Assembly: GCA_965230375.1 (NCBI GenBank)
Contig: CBDDKU010000007.1
Location: 1-64,000 of the forward strand
Length of the DNA: 64,000 bases
Direction of reading: 5' to 3'
Source of the DNA: CBDDKU01 sp965230375
Lineage (GTDB): Bacteria; Bacteroidota; Bacteroidia; Flavobacteriales_D; Cryomorphaceae
Shown here: one piece after another, positions 34,790 to 44,008 of the stretch
Position numbering within the stretch: position 1 is the first letter of the stretch
How the letters are laid out: every line of letters starts with the position of its first letter
Position numbers and translations under genes: made by a program
The notes under the pieces: model-generated
Told to the model about the DNA's origin: nothing
Databases searched by the model: none
What the model saw: the letters and a program-made list of their open reading frames with translations, nothing else

Positions 34790-35860
34790 ATGAATACATT
34801 ATATAAAACATTAGGATTGATAGGATTTACGGCACTTGTAGGGTGTCAGAGTCCGGAGAAAGAATTGGCTGGTACCAAAGAAACGGTAGCAGTATCAGTA
34901 GCCGAAGTGTCGGTTATGGACAACCAAAAGTCCGTATCGGCTACCGGTAAACTCGAGTCTTCGCAAGGAGTAAATATCTCAACCCGATTTATGGGGTATA
35001 TCAAGGATATTCCTGTCAAGACTGGCGACTCAGTGAAGAAGGGACAAACACTTCTCGTTGTAGATGGACAAGATATTTCTGCTAAGAAGGCACAGGTAGA
35101 AGCACGAATTATTCAGGCCGAAACGGGCTTGGGTATCGCAGAGCGAAACTACGAGCGCTACAAGTCGCTCAAGGAGAAAGGGAGTGTTTCTGAAGCTGAG
35201 TATGAGCAAGTCGAAATGCAGTACCAGCTCGCCAGAGCCGAAGTAGATGCCGCTAACCAGATGAAACGTGAAGTCGATGCCCAGTCGGCGTACTTGGATA
35301 TCAAATCGCCTTTTGACGGAACAGTGGTTCAGGTAATGGCCAAACAAGGAAACATGGCAAATCCAGGCATGCCTTTGCTTCGGGTGGAATCATCGGATGA
35401 GATGGATGCCGTGGTGATGATCGCCGAAGAAGACATCCAAGGCCTTAGCCAGGGAGCAAAGGCCGTTTTAAATGTTCGCTCCTCTAATGAAGAGTTGGTG
35501 GGAACAGTTACCGAACTAAGTCCTTCATCGGCACTCACAGGTGGTCAGTATATGGCTAAGATTCGAATTGAGAAGCCCGGCAATTCAGTGAAAGCGGGGA
35601 TGTATGTCACCGCACTTATCGAGTCGGAAGGAGAAAGTAAGAACAATAGGGTTTTTATCCCGAAATCGGCTTTGGTTCACAAGGGACAACTCACGGGAGT
35701 ATACACAGTCGGCAAGTCGGGCACGGCCATTCTGAGATGGCTTACCGTCGGAAATGAATTTGGCGATCAAGTCGAAGTATTGTCTGGCTTGAGTATGGGC
35801 GAGCAGTACGTGATCAGCTCCGAAGGCCGCTTATTCAATGGTGTCGCATTGACTTATTAA
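34790..35860 (+). CDS. RND efflux periplasmic adaptor lipoprotein
   Basis: The 356-residue protein starts with a lipoprotein signal (FTALVGC, Cys19). The lipoyl/biotinyl hybrid motif is split around a coiled coil (GDSVKKGQTLLVVDGQD, helices to about 160, then DIKSPFDGTVVQVMAKQGN). A beta-barrel domain and membrane-proximal domain follow. It links the RND permease with the TolC-type channel. Confidence 0.92.
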   Translation: MNTLYKTLGLIGFTALVGCQSPEKELAGTKETVAVSVAEVSVMDNQKSVSATGKLESSQGVNISTRFMGYIKDIPVKTGDSVKKGQTLLVVDGQDISAKKAQVEARIIQAETGLGIAERNYERYKSLKEKGSVSEAEYEQVEMQYQLARAEVDAANQMKREVDAQSAYLDIKSPFDGTVVQVMAKQGNMANPGMPLLRVESSDEMDAVVMIAEEDIQGLSQGAKAVLNVRSSNEELVGTVTELSPSSALTGGQYMAKIRIEKPGNSVKAGMYVTALIESEGESKNNRVFIPKSALVHKGQLTGVYTVGKSGTAILRWLTVGNEFGDQVEVLSGLSMGEQYVISSEGRLFNGVALTY

Positions 35861-35881
35861 TCACTAGAAAGCGAAACTGAT

Positions 35882-38800
35882 ATGAAAGAAGGAATTTCAG
35901 GAAAGGTGGCGGGCTTCTTTATGGAGTCTAAGCTGACGATCCTGCTCATGATCGGATTGATGATCATCGGGGTCTATAGCTCCACATTAATCCCTCGAGA
36001 AGAAGAGCCGCAGATCGATGTCCCTATGGCCGACATTATGGTTGGATATCCGGGTGCATCGCCTTTAGAGCTTGAGAAGCGCGTGGTTCAGCCATTGGAG
36101 AAAGCCATTTCCAATATACCAGGTGTAGAGCACATCCACAGCATCTCGATGAACGGACAAGCCATGTTGGTTGTTCAGTTTTACGTAGGCGAAGACATCG
36201 AGCGCTCGTACGTAAATCTCTACAACGAGCTAGAGAAGTACTTACCGAATTTGCCCATGGGGGCCATGAAGCCGATGGTTAAAACCAGATCCATCGATGA
36301 TGTGCCGATGCTTGGGCTTACCCTTTGGAGCGAGACTTACGATGATTATCAAATACGCTCCATTGCGGAGGAGCTCTCTTCTGAAATCAAGAAAGTAGAT
36401 GATGTAGCTCAGGTGAATATCATCGGTGGGCGAAACAGGGAGTTGAGAGTAGAATTAGATCCAGACTTGATGGCCGGAATGGGTGTCGATGCCTTGAAAA
36501 TCATGCAAATGATCAAGGCTAATCACGCCGCAGCTCAATCGGGCGCCATTGTTCACTCCGATCAGGAGTTTCTGATCAATACCAATGGTTTTTTCAGATC
36601 CAAAGAAGAACTGGAGCGACTTGTTGTCGGCGTATCCAGCAATGCACCAGTCTATTTGGGGCAAGTGGCTCACATAGTTGACGGGCCTGAAAACCCCGCT
36701 AGCTATGTATCGCTTGGGTATGGAGACTACAATCCTAAATCGGCTGAATACGGTTCGGAGTACCAGGCTGTAACCATCGCCGTGGGTAAAGTGAGCGGAG
36801 CCGATGCCATGAGCATTGCTGCCAAGGTTATTGAAAAAGTAGAGGGACTCGAGCGCACGCTGATACCAGATGACGTAAAGGTCGAAATCACCAGAAACTA
36901 CGGTGAGACTGCGTCTCACAAAGTAGGGGAGTTGTTGCTCCACCTTGGTGTGGCCATCGTCGCTGTTACAGTATTGGTTATGCTCGCCATGGGTTGGCGC
37001 GGTGGCTTGGTGGTATTCTTATCGGTCCCGCTGACGTTTGCGCTTACCCTTTTTAGTTACTATATGTTGGGATACACCCTCAACCGAATCACCTTGTTTG
37101 CTTTGGTATTCGTTGTTGGTATCGTCGTTGACGACAGTATCATCATAGCCGAAAACATGCACCGGCACTTCAAGGCAAGGAAGCTTCCGTTTAAGGAAGC
37201 GGCAATTTTCGCCATTAACGAAGTCGGAAACCCAACGATACTCGCCACGTTTACGGTTATCGCTGCCATTCTACCCATGGCATTCGTATCAGGGATGATG
37301 GGGCCCTACATGAGCCCGATGCCTATCGGAGCATCGATTGCTATGCTTCTATCACTCTTTGTGGCCCTTACCGTAACGCCATACTTAGGGTATCACTTCT
37401 TGAATGAAAAAGAGAAGTCAGAGTCCGAGCCAGATCACAAGCCGAACTTTATATACAAGATGTACAACCGAATCGAGCGGCCATTGCTCGATAACGGACG
37501 TAAGCGTTGGTTTGTTCTGGGAATGACAGGAGTCCTGCTTCTAGGGTCGGTAGCCATGTTCTTTAATCAGTCTGTAGCAGTAAAAATGCTGCCCTTCGAC
37601 AACAAGAATGAGTTTCAGGTGGTGATAGACATGCCAGAAGGAACCACTCTGGAGAGAACTGCAGTCGTAGCTCGTGAGATTGCCCAATACGTAGCTCAGT
37701 TTCCTGAAGTTGAGAACTATCAAACATACGTAGGTACATCTGCACCGATCACCTTCAATGGCTTGGTGAGACACTACGACCAGCGGGCTGGTAGCAATAT
37801 GGCCGATATTCAGGTAAACCTGAGTTCAAAGGAAGATAGGAAGCTTCAGAGCCACGATATCGCCAAGAAGATGAGAGCAGGTATCCAAGAGATTGGAGAA
37901 CAGTACGGAGCCAATGTGAAATTGGTAGAAGTACCTCCCGGACCACCCGTGCTTTCGACGCTTGTAGCTGAAGTGTACGGACCCGAATACGATCAGCAAA
38001 TTGAAGTTGCTCGCCAAGTGAAAGAGATTCTCGAGAACTCTGACGACGTGGTGGATGTAGACTGGATGGTAGAAGCTGACCAAACGGAGTATGTGCTCAA
38101 AGTTGATCACGAAAGAGCCATGCTCAATGGTGTCGCCGGAAGCCAGCTCGTGGGGAATCTAACGCAGATTCTCAGGGAAATGCCGATCTCATTCTTGTAC
38201 GATGAAACTTCCTACGACGACGTAGATGTGGTTATGGCCTTGAAGAATGAACAAAAGGCCAGTTTGGATCAACTGAAGAGTATGAAGATCATTAGTCAAG
38301 ATGGACGCGCAGTGCCCGTTGGCGACTTGATTACCGTAGAAGAACGACCAGCTCCAAAGACAATCTATCGCAAAGACCAAAAGCGTGTAGTATACGTCTT
38401 GGCCGATATGGCTGGTGATCTTGAGAGTCCGGTTTACACCATTCTTGGGATTGACGAAAAGCTCGCTGAAATCGAGCTGCCAGATTGTTATGAGCTCTGT
38501 GAACTCTACACAGCCCAACCCAATTCAGAAGAAGACTTTACCATCAAGTGGGATGGGGAATGGCAAATTACCCTGGAAGTTTTTGCTGACTTGGGAGCTG
38601 CCTTCCTGGTCGTGATCATCATCATTTACATGCTGATTGTAGGATGGTTTAAGAACTTTAAGACACCGATGATCATGATGATCGCCATTCCGCTGTCTCT
38701 GGTTGGGATTGTGCTTGGTCACTGGGCATTTGGAGCCTACTTCACGGCTACATCATTTATCGGGATGATCGCACTCGCTGGTGTCATGGTTCGGAACTCA

Positions 38801-39094
38801 GTTCTTCTTATCGACTTTATTGAGATCAGACTTAAAGAAGGGGCGAGTGTAAAAGAAGCGATTATTGATGCGGGTGCGGTTCGTACCACTCCAATTCTCT
38901 TGACGACAGGAGCTGTTGTAATCGGTGCATCGATTATCCTCTTTGACCCAATATTCCAGGGACTTGCCATTTCACTGGTAGCTGGAGCAATTGTGTCTAC
39001 CATATTGACACTGCTCGTTGTACCGCTTATATACTTCATGGCCATGAGCGATGAAGAAATACAAAAACTAAAATCAGAACAAGATGAAAAATAG
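35882..39094 (+). CDS. RND efflux permease
   Basis: The 1070-residue inner-membrane pump has twelve predicted helices in two halves, with two large periplasmic loops. Proton-relay residues are the Asp417-Asp418 pair in VVGIVVDDSIIIAEN. The second-half motif is GVMVRNSVLLIDFIE. Sequence style is that of the AcrB/HAE group, not CusA-type metal pumps. Its substrate cannot be read from sequence. It is third in the operon and overlaps the next small gene by 11 bases. Confidence 0.93.
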   Translation: MKEGISGKVAGFFMESKLTILLMIGLMIIGVYSSTLIPREEEPQIDVPMADIMVGYPGASPLELEKRVVQPLEKAISNIPGVEHIHSISMNGQAMLVVQFYVGEDIERSYVNLYNELEKYLPNLPMGAMKPMVKTRSIDDVPMLGLTLWSETYDDYQIRSIAEELSSEIKKVDDVAQVNIIGGRNRELRVELDPDLMAGMGVDALKIMQMIKANHAAAQSGAIVHSDQEFLINTNGFFRSKEELERLVVGVSSNAPVYLGQVAHIVDGPENPASYVSLGYGDYNPKSAEYGSEYQAVTIAVGKVSGADAMSIAAKVIEKVEGLERTLIPDDVKVEITRNYGETASHKVGELLLHLGVAIVAVTVLVMLAMGWRGGLVVFLSVPLTFALTLFSYYMLGYTLNRITLFALVFVVGIVVDDSIIIAENMHRHFKARKLPFKEAAIFAINEVGNPTILATFTVIAAILPMAFVSGMMGPYMSPMPIGASIAMLLSLFVALTVTPYLGYHFLNEKEKSESEPDHKPNFIYKMYNRIERPLLDNGRKRWFVLGMTGVLLLGSVAMFFNQSVAVKMLPFDNKNEFQVVIDMPEGTTLERTAVVAREIAQYVAQFPEVENYQTYVGTSAPITFNGLVRHYDQRAGSNMADIQVNLSSKEDRKLQSHDIAKKMRAGIQEIGEQYGANVKLVEVPPGPPVLSTLVAEVYGPEYDQQIEVARQVKEILENSDDVVDVDWMVEADQTEYVLKVDHERAMLNGVAGSQLVGNLTQILREMPISFLYDETSYDDVDVVMALKNEQKASLDQLKSMKIISQDGRAVPVGDLITVEERPAPKTIYRKDQKRVVYVLADMAGDLESPVYTILGIDEKLAEIELPDCYELCELYTAQPNSEEDFTIKWDGEWQITLEVFADLGAAFLVVIIIIYMLIVGWFKNFKTPMIMMIAIPLSLVGIVLGHWAFGAYFTATSFIGMIALAGVMVRNSVLLIDFIEIRLKEGASVKEAIIDAGAVRTTPILLTTGAVVIGASIILFDPIFQGLAISLVAGAIVSTILTLLVVPLIYFMAMSDEEIQKLKSEQDEK

Positions 39095-39269
39095 AATTGT
39101 AAGAGGAATCGCTGGGAGTTTCGTTCTCATCAGTTTAATTCTGGCCATTTACGTGAACATCAATTGGCTTTGGTTTACAGCATTTGTAGGAGTCAATCTC
39201 CTTCAATCTTCGCTGACTAAGTGGTGTTTGATGGATACCATTTTGGGTAAACTAGGAGTAAAGAACTAG
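39084..39269 (+). CDS. Small DUF2892-like membrane protein
   Basis: The 61-residue protein starts MKNRIVRGIAGSFVLISLIL and has two transmembrane helices. The C-terminal KWCLMDTILGKLGVK segment is typical of the DUF2892/YgaP membrane domain. It overlaps the permease gene, so it is part of the efflux operon. The Cys in KWCLMD is conserved in the family. Confidence 0.8.
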   Translation: MKNRIVRGIAGSFVLISLILAIYVNINWLWFTAFVGVNLLQSSLTKWCLMDTILGKLGVKN

Positions 39270-39280
39270 TCAGTTAGGAA

Positions 39281-39313
39281 AAACAAATGCCGGCAACCGC
39301 CGGCATTTGTTTT
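39281..39313. terminator. Bidirectional terminator between efflux operon and 39332 gene
   Basis: A perfect 14-bp stem AAACAAATGCCGGC/GCCGGCATTTGTTT (39281-39294 and 39299-39312) with loop AACC. T-runs are present on both strands, as expected between convergent units. Confidence 0.95.
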
Positions 39314-39331
39314 ATAGTCTCAAATCGAAAT

Positions 39332-40447
39332 TTAGTTTTTTATAATTTTCTGGGCTCCCCTTCGCCCTGACTCTGTGGTTACTTCTACGAGGTATGTCCC
39401 GGGTTCAAGATCGCTAAGATCCAATCTTTTCTGATTCAGCTCGAGACCTTTCCATCCTTTCACCACTCTTCCCTTCACATCAAATAGTCGAACTTCATCC
39501 AGCGACTCATCTGCTGTAGAGATCTCAATAAATTCAGAGCTCGGATTGGGATAAACCGAAAACTCCGGAGCGTCGTCAAAAGCATCGTATAGCCCCAATG
39601 TGAGATCGGTTATAAACCTCACATTTCCGTTGGTGTATTGAGAAATGAATAGCGTGTCACCAGTGGAACTAGCTCTGATGCCGTTGGGTCTGCTAAACCT
39701 GGCTTCTTCAACCGGTCCATCCACATTTCCACCACCTATTCCATAGTGGGTCACGATGCTGTCAGTATAGAATGGGTTGATCTTATAGATTCGGTTTGAT
39801 TGAAAAGCGGTGGCGTAAAGGTGGCCTTGAGAAAAGGCCAAAAATCCCAAACTTATACCATTTCCAGGCATGGTTGCGATGTAGGTTAGCTCATCTCCAT
39901 CGATGCGGTAAATCTCGCGGTCGGTGAAGTTCCCGACGTAGAGCTGATTTTGGTCGTCGTATACCAGACCTACCGGGCCATTTAGCACTCCATTAGAAAA
40001 CATGTCAATCATGGTTCCGTCTGGGGCAAGCTTTTTGAGTGAATGGTTGGCGTAGGTAGTGAATATCAGCGTGTCGCTATCGTACGTTTTGATTATTCCA
40101 GAAGGTGAATTGATTGCATAAGTCTCCAAGAAATTTCCATCCGGATCGAGTTTATGGATGGCGTTGCCCTGATTGTCACACATGAACATATTGCCCGCAG
40201 AGTCGAAAGCGAGACCATTTGGTGTGTCGAACCCATCGGCAAAAACGGAGACATCTCCTTCCGGACTGACGCGATAGATGCGTGATCCATCCCAGTCAGA
40301 TCCGTACATATTACCCTCTGCATCAAAAATCAAATCGTCAGATATTTGAGCCGTGTCCGAATCAAAATAGGTGAACACATTTTGGGCGGCTCCCAGATTG
40401 GTAAGTAAAGTACCAGCAACAAATAAGGTGGTGTAGAGTATTTTCAT
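39332..40447 (-). CDS. NHL/SMP-30-like beta-propeller protein with T9SS sorting domain
   Basis: The 371-residue protein has a signal peptide (1-21, GAAQ). About six NHL/gluconolactonase-like blades follow (LIFDAEGNMYGSDWDGSRIY, GLAFDSAGNMFMCDNQG, GLVYDDQNQLYVGNF, NGIRASSTGDTLFISQY). A T9SS type A sorting domain occupies about 295-371 (FSVYPNPSSEFIEIS, LEPGTYLVEVTT). It is secreted to the surface. The ligand is unknown. Confidence 0.85.
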   Translation of the reverse strand: MKILYTTLFVAGTLLTNLGAAQNVFTYFDSDTAQISDDLIFDAEGNMYGSDWDGSRIYRVSPEGDVSVFADGFDTPNGLAFDSAGNMFMCDNQGNAIHKLDPDGNFLETYAINSPSGIIKTYDSDTLIFTTYANHSLKKLAPDGTMIDMFSNGVLNGPVGLVYDDQNQLYVGNFTDREIYRIDGDELTYIATMPGNGISLGFLAFSQGHLYATAFQSNRIYKINPFYTDSIVTHYGIGGGNVDGPVEEARFSRPNGIRASSTGDTLFISQYTNGNVRFITDLTLGLYDAFDDAPEFSVYPNPSSEFIEISTADESLDEVRLFDVKGRVVKGWKGLELNQKRLDLSDLEPGTYLVEVTTESGRRGAQKIIKN

Positions 40448-40942
40448 ACGTATATGTTTAGTTTGAGCCGAATATATGTGTCACTCAGTTATTTGAGTTC
40501 GGGATTGGCTCAAAATCTCATTTATTGTATACACGTCAGAGCAAAATGGATCAGATGCTCATTTTATCCTTTTTTCTGATCATTTCTAATTAATAAGTCA
40601 TTTGAGATTTCCAGAAATCAATTCTGGCAAAAAAGCGTTCTGATCATCTGTTAACAAGAAGCTCCTAAAGCGTTATATGACTCAATTATCTGTTATACAG
40701 GCTCGTTTGCGGCATTTGAAATGGATTGGATGTCGATCTTTTCTTAGTCCGTATCAATTCAATGTTAATTTACTTATCGAATTTCTTAACCTGATCCCTT
40801 TGAATCCCCCGTTTTACGTCTTGACAGAATTAAACTGATTAACCTAAACATGAGGTTTAGGAAATTTTTTTCTGAACATCATTTTCAAAATTTGGCATGG
40901 TCGAAAACCGACCTTTTTAATAACCTTTCAAACCAATTGAAA
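40448..40942. other. Long intergenic region with a leader hairpin
   Basis: No gene is visible in these 495 bases. Near the right end GGTCG-AAAAC-CGACC followed by TTTTT (40899-40918) forms a small terminator-like hairpin about 25 bases before the start of the beta-helix gene. It could be an attenuator or an mRNA-stabilising 5' structure. No certain -33/-7 promoter pair was found. Confidence 0.45.
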
Positions 40943-42493
40943 ATGAAAAATTTCAACAAAATCATGACAGCAGTTGCTGCAGTAGGACTTACTGCTGGTG
41001 CTGCAAATGCGCAACTTTCTCTAGGAGAAGATTGTGGATGTCCTGCTCTAGGGGACAGAACTACAGTATTGATGTCATCTCTTACAGATGGATCAGGAAA
41101 CTTCCCAACAGGTGTGACTACACTAGACTGTGACAACATCTATGAGTTGGATCAGAACACTTATGTTCCAGATGGTGGAACGGTGAACATTCCTGCTGGA
41201 ACTATTATTAAAGGACAGCCAGGTTCAGGGTTTGATGCAAACTCTTTCTTGGTAACGCGTGGTGGTGTATTGAACGCAGTAGGTACTCCTTCTTGCCCAA
41301 TCATCTTCACTTCTACTGCTGACCCATTAGATGGAACTCACCCAATCACAAACGACGCTGAGTGGGGTGGTCTTATCATGCTTGGAAGAGCAACAAACAA
41401 CCTTCTTCTTGCTGACGGTGGTTTGGCTGTTGCTGATGGAGTTGGATCTATCGAAGGTCTTTCTACTTCAGACTCACGTCACTACTACGGTGTAGATGGT
41501 GGAGCATTCATCGACAACGACAACTCTGGTACACTTAAGTACGTATCTATCCGTCACGGTGGTACTACAGTTGGTGACCCAGACCTAGGAAACGACATCA
41601 ACGGTCTTACACTTGGTTCTGTTGGTTCAGGAACAACACTTGAGCACATTGAAGTACTATCTAACTTTGATGATGGTATCGAGTTCTTCGGTGGAACAGT
41701 AGACCTTAAGTACGCTTCAGTACTTTTCTGTGGTGATGACTACTTTGACTACGACCACGGTTACGTTGGAAGAAACCAATTCCTTTTTGGAGTTATGCTT
41801 GAGTCTCCAGCAGATAGAGGAGATGAAGGTTTCGAAGCTGACGGAGATGATGAAAACTCTGATAACGCTCCTGCATCTAGCCCAACTATTTTCAACGCTA
41901 CATTGATTGGAAACGCTTCTGATCGTGCTGTTCTTGCTAAAGAAGCTTTGGAAGGTAAAATTTCAAACTGCATCTTCGCAAACTTCGCTGTAGGTGTTGA
42001 CCTTGCTGATGAAGCTAGCAGAACTAACGATGCGATTGATAACTTCAACGCTGAGACGCTTGTTTTCTCAAACAACTGTTTCGCTGGAACTCCAACACTA
42101 CTTACTGTAGCTGATGCAGCTCCTTCTTCAGTAGTTTTAAACCAATTCACAGGTTCTGGTAACTCAACTGATGATGATGTAATCGACTTCGATTTCACAA
42201 TCGACCCAGCAAACGGAAACGCTGTTTCTAATGCTTACAACCCAGTTCCAGAAGCAGGTACTGCTTCAACTGATGAGCTTCCTCCAATCGATGGATTCTT
42301 CACAGCTGCTGGTTACAAAGGTGCTTTTGAGCCAGGTGCTCAGCCTTGGACTGCTGGATACACATTCTCTGACCTTGTAGGTCTTGACAACGCTTTGGTT
42401 GATTGTCCTGCTGACATCAACGGCGATGGATTCGTTAACAACGATGACTTCTTGCAATTTGGTTCTGCTTTCGGAACCACTTGCGGTAACTAA
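40943..42493 (+). CDS. Secreted parallel beta-helix-type protein with dockerin-like tail
   Basis: The 516-residue protein (start MKNFNKIMTAVAAVGL; signal to ANAQ) has a right-handed beta-helix-like body (VNIPAGTIIKG, LEHIEVLSNFDDGIEFFGG, DRAVLAKEALEGKISNCIF). Such domains are common in large Bacteroidota surface proteins. The C-terminus is a dockerin/EF-hand-like segment (DINGDGFVNNDDFLQFGSAF, then GTTCGN) and not a T9SS sorting domain. Codon choice is very uniform (GCT, CTT, AAC, GAC, TCT), as in highly expressed genes. An upstream in-frame ATG at 40850 has no signal peptide. A terminator follows. Confidence 0.8.
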   Translation: MKNFNKIMTAVAAVGLTAGAANAQLSLGEDCGCPALGDRTTVLMSSLTDGSGNFPTGVTTLDCDNIYELDQNTYVPDGGTVNIPAGTIIKGQPGSGFDANSFLVTRGGVLNAVGTPSCPIIFTSTADPLDGTHPITNDAEWGGLIMLGRATNNLLLADGGLAVADGVGSIEGLSTSDSRHYYGVDGGAFIDNDNSGTLKYVSIRHGGTTVGDPDLGNDINGLTLGSVGSGTTLEHIEVLSNFDDGIEFFGGTVDLKYASVLFCGDDYFDYDHGYVGRNQFLFGVMLESPADRGDEGFEADGDDENSDNAPASSPTIFNATLIGNASDRAVLAKEALEGKISNCIFANFAVGVDLADEASRTNDAIDNFNAETLVFSNNCFAGTPTLLTVADAAPSSVVLNQFTGSGNSTDDDVIDFDFTIDPANGNAVSNAYNPVPEAGTASTDELPPIDGFFTAAGYKGAFEPGAQPWTAGYTFSDLVGLDNALVDCPADINGDGFVNNDDFLQFGSAFGTTCGN

Positions 42494-42527
42494 GATTTTC
42501 CTTACTAATTGAAAGGCATTAAAAGTA

Positions 42528-42576
42528 AAGTGGCTGCGCGTATTAGCGTGCGGCGCAGCCACTTCTTTGCCTTTTT
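42528..42576 (+). terminator. Terminator after the beta-helix gene
   Basis: Arms AAGTGGCTGCGC (42528-42539) and GCGCAGCCACTT (42553-42564) form a perfect 12-bp stem. An outer GGCA/TGCC pairing and a T-run follow (CTTTTTC). The next gene starts at 42593. Confidence 0.85.
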
Positions 42577-42592
42577 CATAACTCTACGTGAA

Positions 42593-44008
42593 ATGAAAAG
42601 TCTTACGAATATACGAAATTTTGTACTCCTATGTTGCTGTTGTTTCGGCTTTATAGCAGCTCAAGCACAAGGTCTTGAAGGAGTAATTGTTGAAGAATTT
42701 TACCAAACATCAGGCGATGATGCTCCACCATTCGGCGCACCTGATGGACTAACTACTTACAGAGTATATCTTGATCTAGCCACTGATTATGAGGCACAGA
42801 TCATTTTTGCTTCTGCCCCTGATGCAAACGGAAATGTTCTTGAGTTTGCAACTACAACTACTTTCTGGAACTCTTCTTTAGGTGTCACTTTTGGTGATGC
42901 ACTTGGAGCAGGAGTTTTTGGACTTGGTGCTACGCCACTTGATTCTTACTTAACCATGGGTTCTGCCGGAACTGGGCAGATAGGAGTCTTGAAAACAGAA
43001 GACCCAGATGGTTCAACTATCGTTGGAAGATTGGCCAATACACCTGCTGATGGCATTGCCATCACCACTGCAGATGGACAAACACCAGGAACTAGCTTCC
43101 CAGCTGGACAGCTTGGACTTGATCTAACCGGTGTTGGCTTCCCTGGTGGAAGCATGGTTCAAACGCTCGATGGTTCTTTCTTTAACCTTGATGGAGTTCA
43201 AGGGGTAACGTCAAGCAATACCGTTCTTATAGGACAGTTCACTACAGATGGTGAATTCTCCTTTAAGTTGAACGTTCAGCTTATTGCGCCTGACGGTTCT
43301 ACTGAGCGTTACACGCATACTGATCCTCAACTAAACGACGGAACACCAACAACAGTATTCCCAGGATTGATCTACCCGAGCAATGACGTTCAGGGATGTA
43401 TGGACCTATCGGCTTGTAACTACAATGATCTAGCTACAATAGACGATGGATCTTGTATCGTTCCTGAAGCTGACTGTACGGAGTGTAATTCGACTAACGA
43501 TGGTCTTGATCTGATCGATGCAGATAACGATGGTACTTGTGATCTAGAAGACCTTTGTCCAAGTGATGCTGACAAAATCGCTCCAGGTGAGTGTGGTTGT
43601 GGTGTTGCAGACACTGATTCAGACTCTGATGGAACTCCTGACTGTAACGATGGATGTCCAAACGATGCAAACAAACTAGCTCCAGGTGAGTGTGGATGTG
43701 GTACTGCTGATACAGACTCTGATTCTGATGGAACTGCAGATTGTAACGACGGATGTCCAAACGATGCAAATAAAGTTGCTCCAGGTGAGTGTGGATGTGG
43801 AAACGTTGACACAGATTCTGATTCTGACGGAACTGCAGATTGTAACGACAACTGTCCAAACGATGCAAATAAAACTGAACCAGGTGACTGTGGATGTGGA
43901 AATGTAGATGAAGATGCGAACAGCAACGGTGTAACTGACTGTATTGAAGTACCTGGTTGTACTAACTCTGCAGCAGATAACTACAACCCAGCTGCAAAAC
44001 GTAGATGA
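42593..44008 (+). CDS. N-terminal part of a frameshifted giant secreted protein (GLEGVIVE-domain family)
   Basis: The 471-residue frame starts MKSLTNIRNF (signal to AQAQ). It carries one copy of the shared ~240-residue N-terminal domain (GLEGVIVEEFYQTS ... LDSYLTMGSAG ... TERYTHTDPQLNDGT). One 54-residue cysteine repeat follows, then four thrombospondin-type-3-like units (CPNDANK-x2-PGECGCG-x2-DTDSDSDGT). The frame ends with NYNPAAKRR at a TGA. The related gene at 61003 continues here as TVDDGSC without a break, and the other frame reads VDDGSC from 44001. The stop is therefore caused by one extra base at 43997-44000, and the gene really extends to 48698. Confidence 0.8.
   Translation: MKSLTNIRNFVLLCCCCFGFIAAQAQGLEGVIVEEFYQTSGDDAPPFGAPDGLTTYRVYLDLATDYEAQIIFASAPDANGNVLEFATTTTFWNSSLGVTFGDALGAGVFGLGATPLDSYLTMGSAGTGQIGVLKTEDPDGSTIVGRLANTPADGIAITTADGQTPGTSFPAGQLGLDLTGVGFPGGSMVQTLDGSFFNLDGVQGVTSSNTVLIGQFTTDGEFSFKLNVQLIAPDGSTERYTHTDPQLNDGTPTTVFPGLIYPSNDVQGCMDLSACNYNDLATIDDGSCIVPEADCTECNSTNDGLDLIDADNDGTCDLEDLCPSDADKIAPGECGCGVADTDSDSDGTPDCNDGCPNDANKLAPGECGCGTADTDSDSDGTADCNDGCPNDANKVAPGECGCGNVDTDSDSDGTADCNDNCPNDANKTEPGDCGCGNVDEDANSNGVTDCIEVPGCTNSAADNYNPAAKRR

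Noticed and set aside
35882..39094. CusA-type heavy-metal RND pump, given the metal-uptake neighbours
   Set aside because: The Asp-Asp proton relay and general sequence are of the AcrB/HAE type, and no metal-binding Met motif was recognised.
43420..43926. Long open frames on the opposite strand of the repeat-coding genes (also at 46129-46506 and 61785-62180)
   Set aside because: They are shadows produced by the biased codons of the plus-strand repeats; no start signals, domains or plausible composition.
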